Shown here in pieces: positions 37,766-46,868 of a DNA stretch of 64,000 bases (position 1 is its first letter; every line of letters starts with the position of its first letter). The DNA lies in NCBI RefSeq assembly GCF_008932435.1, contig NZ_WBWE01000002.1, positions 310,001 through 374,000 of the forward strand. Direction: 5' to 3'. The notes beneath the pieces are model-generated. The model was given only the letters and a program-made list of their open reading frames with translations, did not search any database and was not told where the DNA came from. This stretch comes from Brucella pseudintermedia. Its GTDB lineage: Bacteria; Pseudomonadota; Alphaproteobacteria; Rhizobiales; Rhizobiaceae. The position numbers and the translations under genes are program-made.

Positions 37766-38670
37766 GCCCCTCGCGTCGCCGTGCCTGCATCGACCATGTT
37801 CGCTCGGTTCTGCCGAAGCGCGTGTCGGAGCGCCGGGTATGCCTCGTGCTTGGGCAGCATCGCTCCACGCAGCGGCGTATTCCTCGCGGCCGGGACGACG
37901 AGCAGCAACTGACCGAGGACATCGTCGCATTGGCCCGCCGCTATGGCCGCTATGGCTATCGCAAGATCGCCGAGCTTCTGCGCAGCCAGATGGGCTGGGT
38001 GGTCAACGACAAGCGGGTCGAGCGCATCTGGCGGCAAGAGGGGCTGAAGGTTCCAGCCAAACAACCGAAGAAAGGCCGGCTCTGGCTCGCCGACGGATCA
38101 TGCATCCGCCTGCGCGCCGAGCGGCCCAATCATGTCTGGTCCTACGACTTCGTCGAGGACCGAACCCATGACGGAAGGAAGTACCGCATGCTCAATGTGA
38201 TCGACGAGTTCACGCATGAGGCGCTGGCGATCCGCATCGATCGCAAGCTCAACTCCACCGACGTCATCGACGTCCTGTCCGATCTCTTCATCCTGCGCGG
38301 CGTGCCTGAGCACATCCGCTCCGACAACGGCCCGGAGTTCATCGCCACGGCCGTGCAGGACTGGATCACCGCAGTCGGGGCGAAGACCGCCTACATCGCT
38401 CCCGGCAGTCCATGGGAGAACGGCTACATCGAGAGCTTCAACGCGCGCCTGCGCGACGAACTCCTCGACGGCGAGATCTTCTACACGCTCAAAGAGGCCA
38501 GGATCATCGTGGAAAGCTGGCGGCGGCATTACAACACCGTGCGTCCGCATGGATCGCTCGGCTACAAGCCGCCGGCACCCGAGGTCTTCATCCCGGCATT
38601 CGCGCGGGCGGCCCTGCAACCCCAACCAGCAATGCCGCCCGCGCTGGCGCCGCGACCATCATTGCACTAA
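37759..38670 (+). CDS. IS3-family transposase OrfB (DDE integrase core)
   Basis: The -1 frame opens right after the GGGAAAC site at 37753-37759 and runs without a stop to 38670; a GTG at 37822 could also serve as an independent start. Catalytic triad: Asp in VWSYDFVED, Asp in RSDNGPEFI, Glu in NGYIESFNARLRDEL, with the HTH_21 region GYRKIAELLR before it. The enzyme cuts and joins the IS ends as an OrfAB fusion. It appears intact, so the IS may still be mobile. Confidence 0.9.
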   Translation, partial: LLSPSRRRACIDHVRSVLPKRVSERRVCLVLGQHRSTQRRIPRGRDDEQQLTEDIVALARRYGRYGYRKIAELLRSQMGWVVNDKRVERIWRQEGLKVPAKQPKKGRLWLADGSCIRLRAERPNHVWSYDFVEDRTHDGRKYRMLNVIDEFTHEALAIRIDRKLNSTDVIDVLSDLFILRGVPEHIRSDNGPEFIATAVQDWITAVGAKTAYIAPGSPWENGYIESFNARLRDELLDGEIFYTLKEARIIVESWRRHYNTVRPHGSLGYKPPAPEVFIPAFARAALQPQPAMPPALAPRPSLH

Positions 38671-38704
38671 CAATCAAATTGGACCCGTCCGTGGGGGCCG
38701 ATCA

Positions 38705-38933
38705 TTCGTCCCACCAGCGCATTCATCGCATCAAGGGCAACAACGCGATGCTGCTGGACAAGCGCACGACCGTTCTTAAAATCACTCACCATCGGTGTTT
38801 CTCAAGCGAACTATCTTCTCGAAGATTCAATCCAAATCCGAAAAAGCCAAACAGTTCTCGAAACCTACCGAACCATTCGCGATCGGCTTTGTACTATGCT
38901 GGAACGGAGAAAGCGGTCCCAGCAGTTCGCCTT
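38705..38933. other. junction between IS and prc, no clear gene
   Basis: A 229-base stretch with no gene I can defend. One plus-strand frame without a start reads YLLEDSIQIRKSQTVLETYR and on towards prc, and looks somewhat protein-like; it may be a remnant of a gene truncated by the IS event. Confidence 0.3.
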
Positions 38934-41045
38934 TCAATTGGCAGCGTGTTCGGGCACCTTCTCTTGCAGGACAGCCAGATCGGTGACAATCGCCGCCGCT
39001 TCATTCTGAAGAACGTCCGTCGCGTTCTTGCGGCTATTTTCGATTGCGAGGTCCGCACTCAGGCTTCGCTCGTTTGACTGCAGACCATCGTCAATCTGCG
39101 TATCAATACCATCATTGGATTTTCCACGCGCCTTGGCTCGATTTTCCTGCGCGGTCATCTCATTGCGACGCACCGTTTCGTTGAGAGAAATGACCTTTTT
39201 CTCGCGCTGTGCCTTGAGCGCCGCCACGTCTTCCACAAAGTTCTGAAACTCGCTGGATTTCTGCACGCGCTCGTCATGCAGATTTTGCAGCCTTGGCAAC
39301 AATGCCTTTATGGCATCAGAGGCTTTGTATTTCGCCGCGGAGACCTGGGTCCACGGCAAAGCGTTGTCGAAGCTCGATTCACCGACAAGCTTGAGATCGA
39401 AGAGCCCAGGCAGGCTGATATCCGGCGTCACGCCGCGCAACTGCGTCGTTCCACCGTCGACACGGAAGAACTGGGCAACTGTAAATTTGAGCTCGCCATA
39501 TTCAGGCTTGGGATTGTTGGCCACTTCGTCGAGGTCGACCACGGTCTGCACGGTTCCCTTGCCGAAACTTGGCTCGCCTATGACCACGCCACGCCCGTAA
39601 TCCTGTATTGCCGCAGCGAAGATTTCCGAGGCTGAGGCAGAGCCGCGATTGATAAGCACGCCCAGCGGTCCCTTCCAGGCTGGGGCGGGAAGATTATCGC
39701 TTTCGACCTTGACCTCGCCGTTTGCGTTGCGTTGCTGGACCACCGGACCCTTGCCCACGAACAGACCAGTCAGGTCAATCGCCTCGCTCAGTGACCCGCC
39801 GCCATTGTTGCGGAGATCGACCAGGACGCCATCAACCTTATCCTGCTTCAGCTCGGTAATCAGCTTGGCAACATCGCGGCTGGCGCTCCTGTAGTTCTTG
39901 TCGCCCTTCCGCCGCGCTTGAATATCTTCGTAGAACGCCGGGAGGGTAATCACCCCGATCTTGCGGGTAACATTTCCGTCCTTCACGGGAAGGATCGTTT
40001 TCTTGGCAGCCTGCTTGTCGAGACTGATCTTGTCGCGAACCAGCGTGATGACATGGTGCTTGCCATCGGCACCGGCATCTGCTGGCAGAATGTCGAGGCG
40101 CACGACCGATCCCTTGTCACCACGGATCATCTGCACAACTTCATCGAGCCGCATTCCGATTACTTCTTTGATCGGGCCGTCTTTGCCCTGACCTACCCCG
40201 ATGATACGGTCGCCCACCGCAAGCTTGCCCGACGATTGCGCCGGCCCACCGGCGACAAGTTCGCGGATCGTCGTATAGTCGTCCCTTTCCTGAAGCACCG
40301 CGCCGATGCCAACCAGCGACAGCTTCATGGAAATATCGAACTCGGCTGAAGCCTTTACGCCGAAATAATCGGTGTGCGGATCGACCGATGTCGTATAGGC
40401 CGCCATAAAGGACTGAAAGGCATCGTCGCTTTTGTATTTATACGTGCGCTCGATGGAGTTCTCGTAACGCTTGTCGAGCGTCTTGCGAATGGTCGCATCG
40501 TCCTTGCCGGCAAGCTTCAGACGCAGCCAGTCGTTCTTGACGCGCTTGCGCCACAGGTCGTCGCTTTCCTCGTTCGACCGCGGCCAGGGTTCCTTGTCGC
40601 GCACGATGGAGAATTCTTCCTGCTTGCTGAAATCGAAATTCTGCTTGAGCAGACCACGTGCAAACGTCATGCGCTCGATGATGCGCATCTGGTAGACGCT
40701 GAAAATGGAAAAAGGAATAGTCAGGTCCTGACGGCCGATGGCGTCGTCGATTTCCTTGCTGCCGGTCAGGAACTTGTCGACATCCGCCTGCAGAAAGATG
40801 AGCCGATCCGGGTCCAGCGAATCGATGAACCGGTTCATGATCCGGACCGACAAGGCATCATCCAGCGGGACGGGCCGATAATGGAAACGCGTCAGGAATT
40901 CTGCCGTCAGATGAGCGGCTTGAACCTGCTCCGGCGAAGGCTTCAAAACGGCCGGCGGACCGACTTCGAGAGCATGCGCGGGCAAAACACCTGCCAGAAA
41001 GAGACAAACCAGGCCGATTTTGATGCGTTTCAAGTTATGTTCCAT
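38934..41045 (-). CDS. prc: tail-specific (carboxy-terminal processing) protease, S41 family, 703 aa
   Basis: A signal peptide at residues 1-25 (LVCLFLAGVLPAHA) leads to the periplasm. Then come an N-terminal DUF3340-like region (SLDPDRLIFLQADVDKF), a PDZ domain (SLVGIGAVLQERDDYTTIRE with DRIIGVGQG) and the S41 core: nucleophile Ser in NRGSASASEIFAAA and Lys in EPSFGKGTVQT. A C-terminal DUF3340 extension completes the Prc/Tsp type. It degrades or trims envelope proteins such as murein hydrolases and lipoproteins. The length fits the family. It is convergent with the IS region. Confidence 0.95.
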   Translation of the reverse strand: MEHNLKRIKIGLVCLFLAGVLPAHALEVGPPAVLKPSPEQVQAAHLTAEFLTRFHYRPVPLDDALSVRIMNRFIDSLDPDRLIFLQADVDKFLTGSKEIDDAIGRQDLTIPFSIFSVYQMRIIERMTFARGLLKQNFDFSKQEEFSIVRDKEPWPRSNEESDDLWRKRVKNDWLRLKLAGKDDATIRKTLDKRYENSIERTYKYKSDDAFQSFMAAYTTSVDPHTDYFGVKASAEFDISMKLSLVGIGAVLQERDDYTTIRELVAGGPAQSSGKLAVGDRIIGVGQGKDGPIKEVIGMRLDEVVQMIRGDKGSVVRLDILPADAGADGKHHVITLVRDKISLDKQAAKKTILPVKDGNVTRKIGVITLPAFYEDIQARRKGDKNYRSASRDVAKLITELKQDKVDGVLVDLRNNGGGSLSEAIDLTGLFVGKGPVVQQRNANGEVKVESDNLPAPAWKGPLGVLINRGSASASEIFAAAIQDYGRGVVIGEPSFGKGTVQTVVDLDEVANNPKPEYGELKFTVAQFFRVDGGTTQLRGVTPDISLPGLFDLKLVGESSFDNALPWTQVSAAKYKASDAIKALLPRLQNLHDERVQKSSEFQNFVEDVAALKAQREKKVISLNETVRRNEMTAQENRAKARGKSNDGIDTQIDDGLQSNERSLSADLAIENSRKNATDVLQNEAAAIVTDLAVLQEKVPEHAAN

Positions 41046-41245
41046 TCTTGACGCCGAGCGTTTAATTCCAACCCTTGTTGGCTAAATATGGTTTTTTGGC
41101 AACCGTCCATGCCAGTGAGAGCTGTTTTCGCTTTTCACGGGCAATGGAAAATGCTTCGTCCACATTATGTCCAAAAGGCGGATTGTTCCAACCAAAAGCC
41201 GCGACACCTGAACGGCCTTCCCTCTCCAGTAGAGAAAGGCAGCGG

Positions 41246-41878
41246 CTATTTCTCGATTTTTGTGACCGGCTGATCCGCGCCCAGAGCACGCTTCACCGCT
41301 GCGCGTGCGGATGCCAGATCAGGCATGACCCAGTTGGGCTCTCCGCCAAGAAACTTGTCGAGAAATGCAATCGCGTAGCCGGGCATTTCGCCGATATTTT
41401 CCTTATATGACCACCATGTACGCAACTCGTCGGCGCATTGATCTATATCCGGGACCGTGCCGAACTCCTGTTCCTGCACAGCCGCAATGGCGCAGATGCA
41501 ATAGTTGGTGTAGAGAAAACCCTCGGGCCAAAATCTCACGATCTCGTACAGACGACCCGCGTCACCGTCGGCATGACTTGGCGGCGAAACAGCCTTCGCC
41601 GGAGACAGACGGATCAGTTCGCGCAGCACCAGCCCGGCTGCGAAGGTGATGAAATCCTTGCGGTCCACCTTGGCAAAACGCTTGTTCTGGTCCACCAGCT
41701 CCACCCAGTTCAGAAACGCCTCGGTGAGCTTCTTTTCATCGATGTGGTATTCAACGCCGTAGAGCTCATGCAGCAAACTTGCATGCTTGCGGAACGTCGC
41801 CCTGAACCAGCGCAGCTGACGCAGTCGATGACGCAGGTCGGGCATCGATGCCATTTGTTCCCTAAGCAGCAAATCCAT
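41246..41878 (-). CDS. conserved hypothetical protein, 210 aa
   Basis: A soluble helical protein with Trp/Arg-rich segments (RHRLRQLRWFRATFRKHASL, EAFLNWVELVDQNKRF) and RFWPEGFLYTNYCICAIAAV in the middle. GGAGG lies 11 bases before the chosen ATG; a slightly longer frame begins with a TTG. I do not recognise a domain. It is divergent from gutM, so its promoter may share the regulatory gap with the polyol operon. Confidence 0.65.
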   Translation of the reverse strand: MDLLLREQMASMPDLRHRLRQLRWFRATFRKHASLLHELYGVEYHIDEKKLTEAFLNWVELVDQNKRFAKVDRKDFITFAAGLVLRELIRLSPAKAVSPPSHADGDAGRLYEIVRFWPEGFLYTNYCICAIAAVQEQEFGTVPDIDQCADELRTWWSYKENIGEMPGYAIAFLDKFLGGEPNWVMPDLASARAAVKRALGADQPVTKIEK

Positions 41879-41973
41879 GGTGCGAACGGCCTCCGGTTTC
41901 AAAGCGACATTAAGCGAAGTGGATTGAAATGTCAGTCTTCATTCGCGTTGCATCAGCGATAAAATTATACATA

Positions 41974-42004
41974 TTGACATTCCAGAAGACAAATGTTCTC
42001 TAAT
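41974..42004 (+). promoter_or_regulatory. promoter of the gutM-srl operon with ACAAATGTTC element
   Basis: TTGACA (41974-41979) is a perfect -35 match, followed after 17 to 19 bases by TCTCTA/TCTAAT. The element ACAAATGTTC (41989-41998) lies within the spacer and -10 region, the position expected for a repressor site. The same element is at the two other promoters of the regulon. Confidence 0.65.
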
Positions 42005-42060
42005 TACCGAAAGGCGAACCCGGAAAATATCCCGGTCGCCCTTCGTGGGAGGAGAACAAA

Positions 42061-42492
42061 ATGGCTATCTGGCAATGGGCTTTGCTGGCGCTCGCCTTGC
42101 TGTGGGGCTTCCAGTCGCTGGGCGTCTGGTTCCAGATGCAGCACTATTCCGATGTGATGAAGGGCATCACTTCGAAATATTCGGATGGTTTTGTTGGCGC
42201 CGGGCATGTGCGCGGACGCTTCGGCAAAGGCGTCATCGTGCTGATCGTCGTAGATCGCAATCTCGTCGTGCGCCGCTTCCTCCAGATGAGCGGACGGACC
42301 GTCTTTGCAAAGTTCATCCGTCGCGAAGGCTTTGAGGGAATGCGCCTTGGCGCATTGCTGGATAATTCCGCGATCGGAGAAGGAAAGCCTGAAATGGTGG
42401 CTGCCGCCAGACAGGCGATAGAACAGATCGGCCGCATAAGAGACCAGTCCGATGGGATCGAACTCGAAGGTCTGAAGGCAGTGGGAGCATAG
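42061..42492 (+). CDS. gutM: glucitol operon activator GutM-like, 143 aa
   Basis: It matches GutM/SrlM in length and layout: an N-terminal hydrophobic segment (IWQWALLALALLWGFQSLGV), then QMQHYSDVMKGITSKYSDGF, RGRFGKGVIVLIVVDRN and the C-terminal VAAARQAIEQIGRIRDQSDG. In enterics the protein activates the glucitol PTS operon. GGGAGGAGAACAAA before ATG is a strong start. It is the first gene of the operon, as is common for this gene next to srlA. Confidence 0.88.
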   Translation: MAIWQWALLALALLWGFQSLGVWFQMQHYSDVMKGITSKYSDGFVGAGHVRGRFGKGVIVLIVVDRNLVVRRFLQMSGRTVFAKFIRREGFEGMRLGALLDNSAIGEGKPEMVAAARQAIEQIGRIRDQSDGIELEGLKAVGA

Positions 42493-42529
42493 GAGTTGCT
42501 TGCCTGAAACAAGCAATCGAGGAGGAGCA

Positions 42530-43315
42530 ATGTCGATAGTCACGATGTTGGCGCAACATGCCGACGCAACGATGCAGTCCATACACATGGCTGGCAGCAT
42601 GATTTCCGATGCCGCGCTGCACGGCAAACATGCCGCAGAGCACGCGGGAAATGATCTTCTGCAGCTTGCGCAAGCAACTGCCCCTGCACCGGGCGACGCT
42701 GGCAGCGGCGGAATTACCGTCGATCAGTTCAAGGAACGCCTTCAGAACGTCCAGCAGGAAGAGCAGCTCGGCTGGCTTGCCTCCATCGGCAAGCACTTCA
42801 TTGGCGTATTCCAGAAAGGCGGCGAGGTTTTTGCCGGATTTGTCACCGGCATCATTCCGACACTTGTGGTGCTGATGACCGCGTTTTATGCCGTGACGGA
42901 ACTGGTCGGCGAAAAGCGCGTCCATGGCATCGCACGCAGCGCGGGGCGCATTGCGTTGACCCGCTACACGGTTCTGCCGGTTCTGTCGGTCTTCTTTCTG
43001 ACCAACCCGATGGCCTACACGTTCGGTTCATTCCTTGAGGAGAAGCACAAGCCGGCTTTCTATGATGCGGCCGTGTCCTACGTCCACCCGCCGCTGGGTC
43101 TTTTCCCGCACATCAATCCGGGTGAATATTTTGTCTGGGGCGGCGTGCTGGTTGCCCTTCTTGAGCTTGAGAAAAAAGGCGCGGTTTCAACCGGTTATCA
43201 CATCAATGTCGCAATCTGGTACGCCATCGTGGGTCTCGTGGTGATCCTCCTCAAAGGCATCCTCACAGAACGCATCACCGCCATCATGGCGCGGCGTCAG
43301 GGCATCGAGCTTTAG
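42530..43315 (+). CDS. srlA: PTS glucitol/sorbitol-type EIIC, 261 aa
   Basis: A polytopic membrane protein of the glucitol EIIC family. Landmarks are GWLASIGKHFIGVFQKGGEV, PTLVVLMTAFYAVTEL, FLTNPMAYTFGSFLEEKHKP and PPLGLFPHINPGEYFVWGGV. The N-terminal 75 residues are an extension beyond the enteric protein. A seven-pair hairpin (42496-42516) lies just before the GGAGGAGC ribosome binding site. It forms, with SrlE, the membrane channel that takes up and phosphorylates a polyol; the exact substrate cannot be read from sequence. Confidence 0.92.
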   Translation: MSIVTMLAQHADATMQSIHMAGSMISDAALHGKHAAEHAGNDLLQLAQATAPAPGDAGSGGITVDQFKERLQNVQQEEQLGWLASIGKHFIGVFQKGGEVFAGFVTGIIPTLVVLMTAFYAVTELVGEKRVHGIARSAGRIALTRYTVLPVLSVFFLTNPMAYTFGSFLEEKHKPAFYDAAVSYVHPPLGLFPHINPGEYFVWGGVLVALLELEKKGAVSTGYHINVAIWYAIVGLVVILLKGILTERITAIMARRQGIEL

Positions 43316-43336
43316 GCGGGAAACGGGGAGGACGAC

Positions 43337-44323
43337 ATGGTGAAGACCTATAAGGCAGTTCAGATTTCCCGCGGTTCGAATGGCTGGGGCGGCCCGCTTG
43401 TCATTCAGCCGACGGAGCAGCGCAACAAGGTGGTTTCAGTTACCGGCGGCGGCATCCATCCGCTTGCCCACCGGATTGCCGAACTGACCGGCGCGGAAGT
43501 CGTTGACGGCTTTCGCTCGCCGCCAATTGAAAGCGAAATGGCTGTGGTGGTCGTCGATTGCGGCGGCACGGCCCGTTGCGGCGTTTATCCGCGCAAGCGC
43601 ATCCCGACCGTAAACATCACGCCGGTCGGACAGGCGGGGCCGTTGGCACAATTCATTACCGAAGACATCTATGTGTCAGGCGTGAAGCCGGAAAACATTG
43701 TTCCGGCTGACGGCTCCACCGCCGCCGCTCCCGCTGCGGCGACGACCGAAGAAGACGAGCCCGCGCCTGTAGAGCAGCCAAGCGAAGGCGGCCTTGTCGG
43801 ACTTATCAGCAGCATCGGCCGCGTCATGGGCCGCGTCGTCGGTATTTTCTTCCAGGCGGGACGCCGCACAATCGATCAGGTTATCCGCAACGTTCTGCCG
43901 TTCATGGCGTTCGTGACGATGCTCATCGGCTTGATCCTCTATACCGGCATTGGCGATATTCTCGCCCAGCCGCTCGGCCCGCTTGCCAACAACATTATCG
44001 GATTGCTGGTGCTTTCCGCGATCTGCGGCCTGCCGTTCCTCTCGCCGATCCTCGGACCGGGTGCGGTTATCGCGCAGGTCGTCGGCGTGGCAATCATCGG
44101 ACCGCAGATTGCAAACGGCACTATTGCCCCGGCAATGGCCCTTCCCGCCCTGTTTGCCTACAACACGCAGGTCGGTTGCGACTTCGTGCCGGTCGGCCTG
44201 GCGCTCGGAGAAGCCAAACCCAAGACCATCGAGATCGGTGTGCCCGCGATTCTGATCAGCCGCCAGATCATGGGCCCGCTTTCAGTTCTGATCGCATGGG
44301 TCGCAAGCCTCGCGGTGCTCTGA
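43337..44323 (+). CDS. srlE: PTS glucitol/sorbitol-type EIIB(C), 328 aa
   Basis: The N-terminal EIIB domain has the phosphorylated Cys in VVVVDCGGTARCGVYPRKRI (first Cys), after VTGGGIHPLAHRIAELTG. A Pro/Glu-rich linker (about residues 135-155) leads to a membrane domain (VLPFMAFVTMLIGLILYTGI; LPFLSPILGPGAVIAQVVGV). It works with SrlA and SrlB. The spacing of 21 bases from srlA and GGGGAGG upstream support co-translation. The length is close to that of enteric SrlE. Confidence 0.93.
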   Translation: MVKTYKAVQISRGSNGWGGPLVIQPTEQRNKVVSVTGGGIHPLAHRIAELTGAEVVDGFRSPPIESEMAVVVVDCGGTARCGVYPRKRIPTVNITPVGQAGPLAQFITEDIYVSGVKPENIVPADGSTAAAPAAATTEEDEPAPVEQPSEGGLVGLISSIGRVMGRVVGIFFQAGRRTIDQVIRNVLPFMAFVTMLIGLILYTGIGDILAQPLGPLANNIIGLLVLSAICGLPFLSPILGPGAVIAQVVGVAIIGPQIANGTIAPAMALPALFAYNTQVGCDFVPVGLALGEAKPKTIEIGVPAILISRQIMGPLSVLIAWVASLAVL

Positions 44324-44330
44324 AAATCCG

Positions 44331-44358
44331 GCCCGCCGCGGCAGGCACAGCGGCGGGC
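44331..44358 (+). other. intercistronic GC-rich hairpin between srlE and srlB
   Basis: GCCCGCCGC-GGCAGGCACA-GCGGCGGGC forms a perfect nine-pair stem seven bases past the srlE stop. No T-run follows, so it is more likely an RNA-stabilising or processing element than a terminator. Confidence 0.5.
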
Positions 44359-44439
44359 GACCTCTCGTACATATACAATAACGATGTTTCCGATCAGCTT
44401 CACGAGCATCGAACACCAGACGAAGAAAGGACCGCCTCT

Positions 44440-44820
44440 ATGTCGATACACCTCAAAACGCGGATCACCGCAATCGGCCCGGAAGTCGCGGACCTCGCCG
44501 AAGGCGGCGTTCTCATCCTGTTTGCTGACGGTTCACCGCCTGAGCTGGCGGAAGTATCCGTTCTCCATGTGGTGGAAGAAGGTCCTGAAGCATCGGCCCC
44601 GGCTGTCGGAACACAGATCGCAATCGGTGCGCTCAAAGCTGAAATCACCGCCGTTGGCGAAAGCGCCTGGCAGAAGGTGCGCGACATCGGGCATGTCGTT
44701 ATTTCGTTTACGGGTGCGGGTTCGACAGATCGCCCCGGTGAAATCTGTGCCAGCGAAATAGCAGGCGAAGAGCTTGTCGCTGCTCTCAAGGAAGGGCAGA
44801 TTATCACTATTGGCGGCTGA
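44440..44820 (+). CDS. srlB: PTS glucitol/sorbitol-type EIIA, 126 aa
   Basis: A small soluble EIIA of the glucitol family: KTRITAIGPEVADLAEGGVL, then LFADGSPPELAEVSVLHVVE, and KVRDIGHVVISFTGAGSTDR. It carries phosphate from HPr to EIIB; the His in the SVLHVVE strand fits the phosphorylation site. AAAGGA lies nine bases before the ATG. It closes the EIICBA set before the HPr-EI gene. Confidence 0.88.
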   Translation: MSIHLKTRITAIGPEVADLAEGGVLILFADGSPPELAEVSVLHVVEEGPEASAPAVGTQIAIGALKAEITAVGESAWQKVRDIGHVVISFTGAGSTDRPGEICASEIAGEELVAALKEGQIITIGG

Positions 44821-44870
44821 AACTGCCGGTCCTCGGATTTGAAATTGCATTCGACTTGAGGCTTACATAG

Positions 44871-46868
44871 ATGGAACGCTCGACTATCGTCCGGGTGCGT
44901 GAGGGGCTGCATGCGCGCCCGGCTACCCGCTTCGTTAAACTGGCCAAGGGGTTTGAAAGCGATATTGAAATCGCCAAGGCGGGAAAAAGCGTAAGCGCCA
45001 AGAGTTCCGTCAAGCTGATGCTGCTTGGTGTAAAAGAGCTTGATGAAGTTACCGTTCGTGCCGATGGTGCAGATGCGATTGAGGCCATTGAAGCCCTGAT
45101 CGGCTATCTGGAAAATCCACAGGCGGGGCTGGAAGAGGGCGCTGCGCCGACTGCACCTGAACCTTTGGCTGCGCCTCAAGCCGAAACCGCGCCGCAAGCC
45201 GCGATGACGCCAAACCTCCCCGCAGGGCAGATAAAGGGTGTTGGCGCAAGCGAAGGCATCTCTCTGGGCGCGGCTTTTCCGTTCTTTCCCGAAGAAATCC
45301 AGCCCTTGGGCCGAAAGCTGGCATCCGCTGAAATAGACGCCGAGATTACCCGCTTCAGAGGCGCTATTGCCACTGTCCAAGAGCGTATGGGTGCTTCCCT
45401 TTCCAGCGATGATCTCGCTGACGCTGACAGAGGTATTATCGCGGCATTGAAGGATATTGCCGCGGATGACAGCCTGACGGACGAAGCGCTCGGGCTTATT
45501 CGCGGCGGTCTCGACGCTATCTCAGCCATGCTCGCGGCGGCTTCAACCGTGGCCGCACAGTTTGCGACCCTTGATGATCCCTATCTCAATGCCCGTGCGG
45601 AGGATGTTCACGCCGTCAGCCGCCAGATCTGTCTTGCGCTTCTCGGCAAGGAAGACGTCAATCTGGAAGGGTTGCCGGAAGGATCAATACTCATCGCCGA
45701 CGACATCGGCGCCTGGGATCTGGCACGAGCGCCGCTCAAGAAGATCAAGGGCGTCGTCTGCGGGCATGGCGGCGCAACATCGCATGTGGCCATCATTGCG
45801 CGCACACACGGTATTCCTGCGGTTCTTGGCCTCGGGAGCGCCGTGCAGCAACTACGCAACGCGAAAACCGTGGCGGTGGATGGAAGTTCGGGCATCGTTC
45901 ATTCCGATCCTGACACGGCAACCCGCAACGCAATCGAAGCGCGCATTTCCAATGCATTGCAGGAAAGGCAGGCGCTGGATGCCTATCGCTCCGTCACGCC
46001 GCGCAGGGCCGACGGCACGGTCATAGAAGTCGCAGCCAATATGGGTGCGCTGGAGGAGATCGAAGTCGCGCTTGAAGCCGGTGCGATGGGTGTCGGGCTT
46101 TTTCGCACCGAACTTCTCTTCATGAAGCATATTCACCTGCCTTCAGAGGATATGCAGACCGAAACCTATTCCGCGCTGCTGAAAGCCTTTGCCCCAAATC
46201 CCGTCATCGTTCGCACGCTGGATATCGGCGGGGACAAACCGATTGCAGGCATCGAGTTTCCGGAAGAAGAAAACCCTTTCCTTGGCTGGCGCGGCATTCG
46301 CATGTGCCTGGACCGCCCGGACGTGTTCAAGCCGCAACTGCGGGCGCTTTTGCGTGCAGCGGTCAGCGGCAATCTCAAGGTCATGTTGCCCATGGTTTCC
46401 GATGTCGAGGAAATTCGTGCAACCAAACGCCTCATCGCTGAATGCATCGGCGAGCTTGAAAGCGAAGGCAAGGCTTTTGCCGGGTTCGATCTTGGCGTCA
46501 TGATCGAGACCCCAGCCGCTGTTTTCGCCGCGCGGGAGCTTGCAAAAGAAGCGGCTTTCTTCTCCATCGGCACCAATGATCTGACGCAATATGTGATGGC
46601 TGCGGACCGGCTTAACCCGACCGTTGCGAAACTCAACGATGTTAGCCACCCCGCTGTAATGGCGGCAATTGAGATGACCGCCAAAGCGGGAACCGAAGCA
46701 GGCATCATGGTCGGCATGTGCGGCGAGGCGGCGGGAAAGCCGGAACTCATCAGCGCGTTCCTGCGAATGGGACTGACCGAACTCAGCATGAGCCCGGCAT
46801 CAATTCCCCGCGCAAAGAAGCTGATTATGGATATGTTTCAGCCATCCGGCCCGGATCAAGGAAGATGA
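44871..46868 (+). CDS. ptsI: HPr-enzyme I fusion (PEP-protein phosphotransferase), 665 aa
   Basis: An N-terminal HPr domain with phospho-His14 in EGLHARPATRF (residues 1-85), an Ala/Pro-rich linker (90-118), and a full EI: phospho-His305 in HGGATSHVAIIAR, PEP-site FRTELLFM, IGTNDLTQYVMAADRLNP and GMCGEAAGKPE. It supplies phosphate from PEP to both PTS permeases here. Having a dedicated HPr-EI in a polyol cluster is notable because Brucellaceae mostly have only the regulatory nitrogen PTS. No GAF or EIIA domain is present, so it is not PtsP. Confidence 0.95.
   Translation: MERSTIVRVREGLHARPATRFVKLAKGFESDIEIAKAGKSVSAKSSVKLMLLGVKELDEVTVRADGADAIEAIEALIGYLENPQAGLEEGAAPTAPEPLAAPQAETAPQAAMTPNLPAGQIKGVGASEGISLGAAFPFFPEEIQPLGRKLASAEIDAEITRFRGAIATVQERMGASLSSDDLADADRGIIAALKDIAADDSLTDEALGLIRGGLDAISAMLAAASTVAAQFATLDDPYLNARAEDVHAVSRQICLALLGKEDVNLEGLPEGSILIADDIGAWDLARAPLKKIKGVVCGHGGATSHVAIIARTHGIPAVLGLGSAVQQLRNAKTVAVDGSSGIVHSDPDTATRNAIEARISNALQERQALDAYRSVTPRRADGTVIEVAANMGALEEIEVALEAGAMGVGLFRTELLFMKHIHLPSEDMQTETYSALLKAFAPNPVIVRTLDIGGDKPIAGIEFPEEENPFLGWRGIRMCLDRPDVFKPQLRALLRAAVSGNLKVMLPMVSDVEEIRATKRLIAECIGELESEGKAFAGFDLGVMIETPAAVFAARELAKEAAFFSIGTNDLTQYVMAADRLNPTVAKLNDVSHPAVMAAIEMTAKAGTEAGIMVGMCGEAAGKPELISAFLRMGLTELSMSPASIPRAKKLIMDMFQPSGPDQGR

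Larger units (their letters stand above)
37424..38704 (+). mobile_element. IS3-family (IS407-like) insertion sequence, 1281 bp
   Basis: The ends are imperfect inverted repeats: left TGATCCACCCCCATTGAACG followed by GGTCCA, right (reverse complement) TGATCGGCCCCCACGGACGG followed by GTCCA. Inside are orfA and orfB in the -1 phase with a DDE integrase core. The flanks (AGC on the left, TTC on the right) do not match, so no target duplication is visible. Confidence 0.88.
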
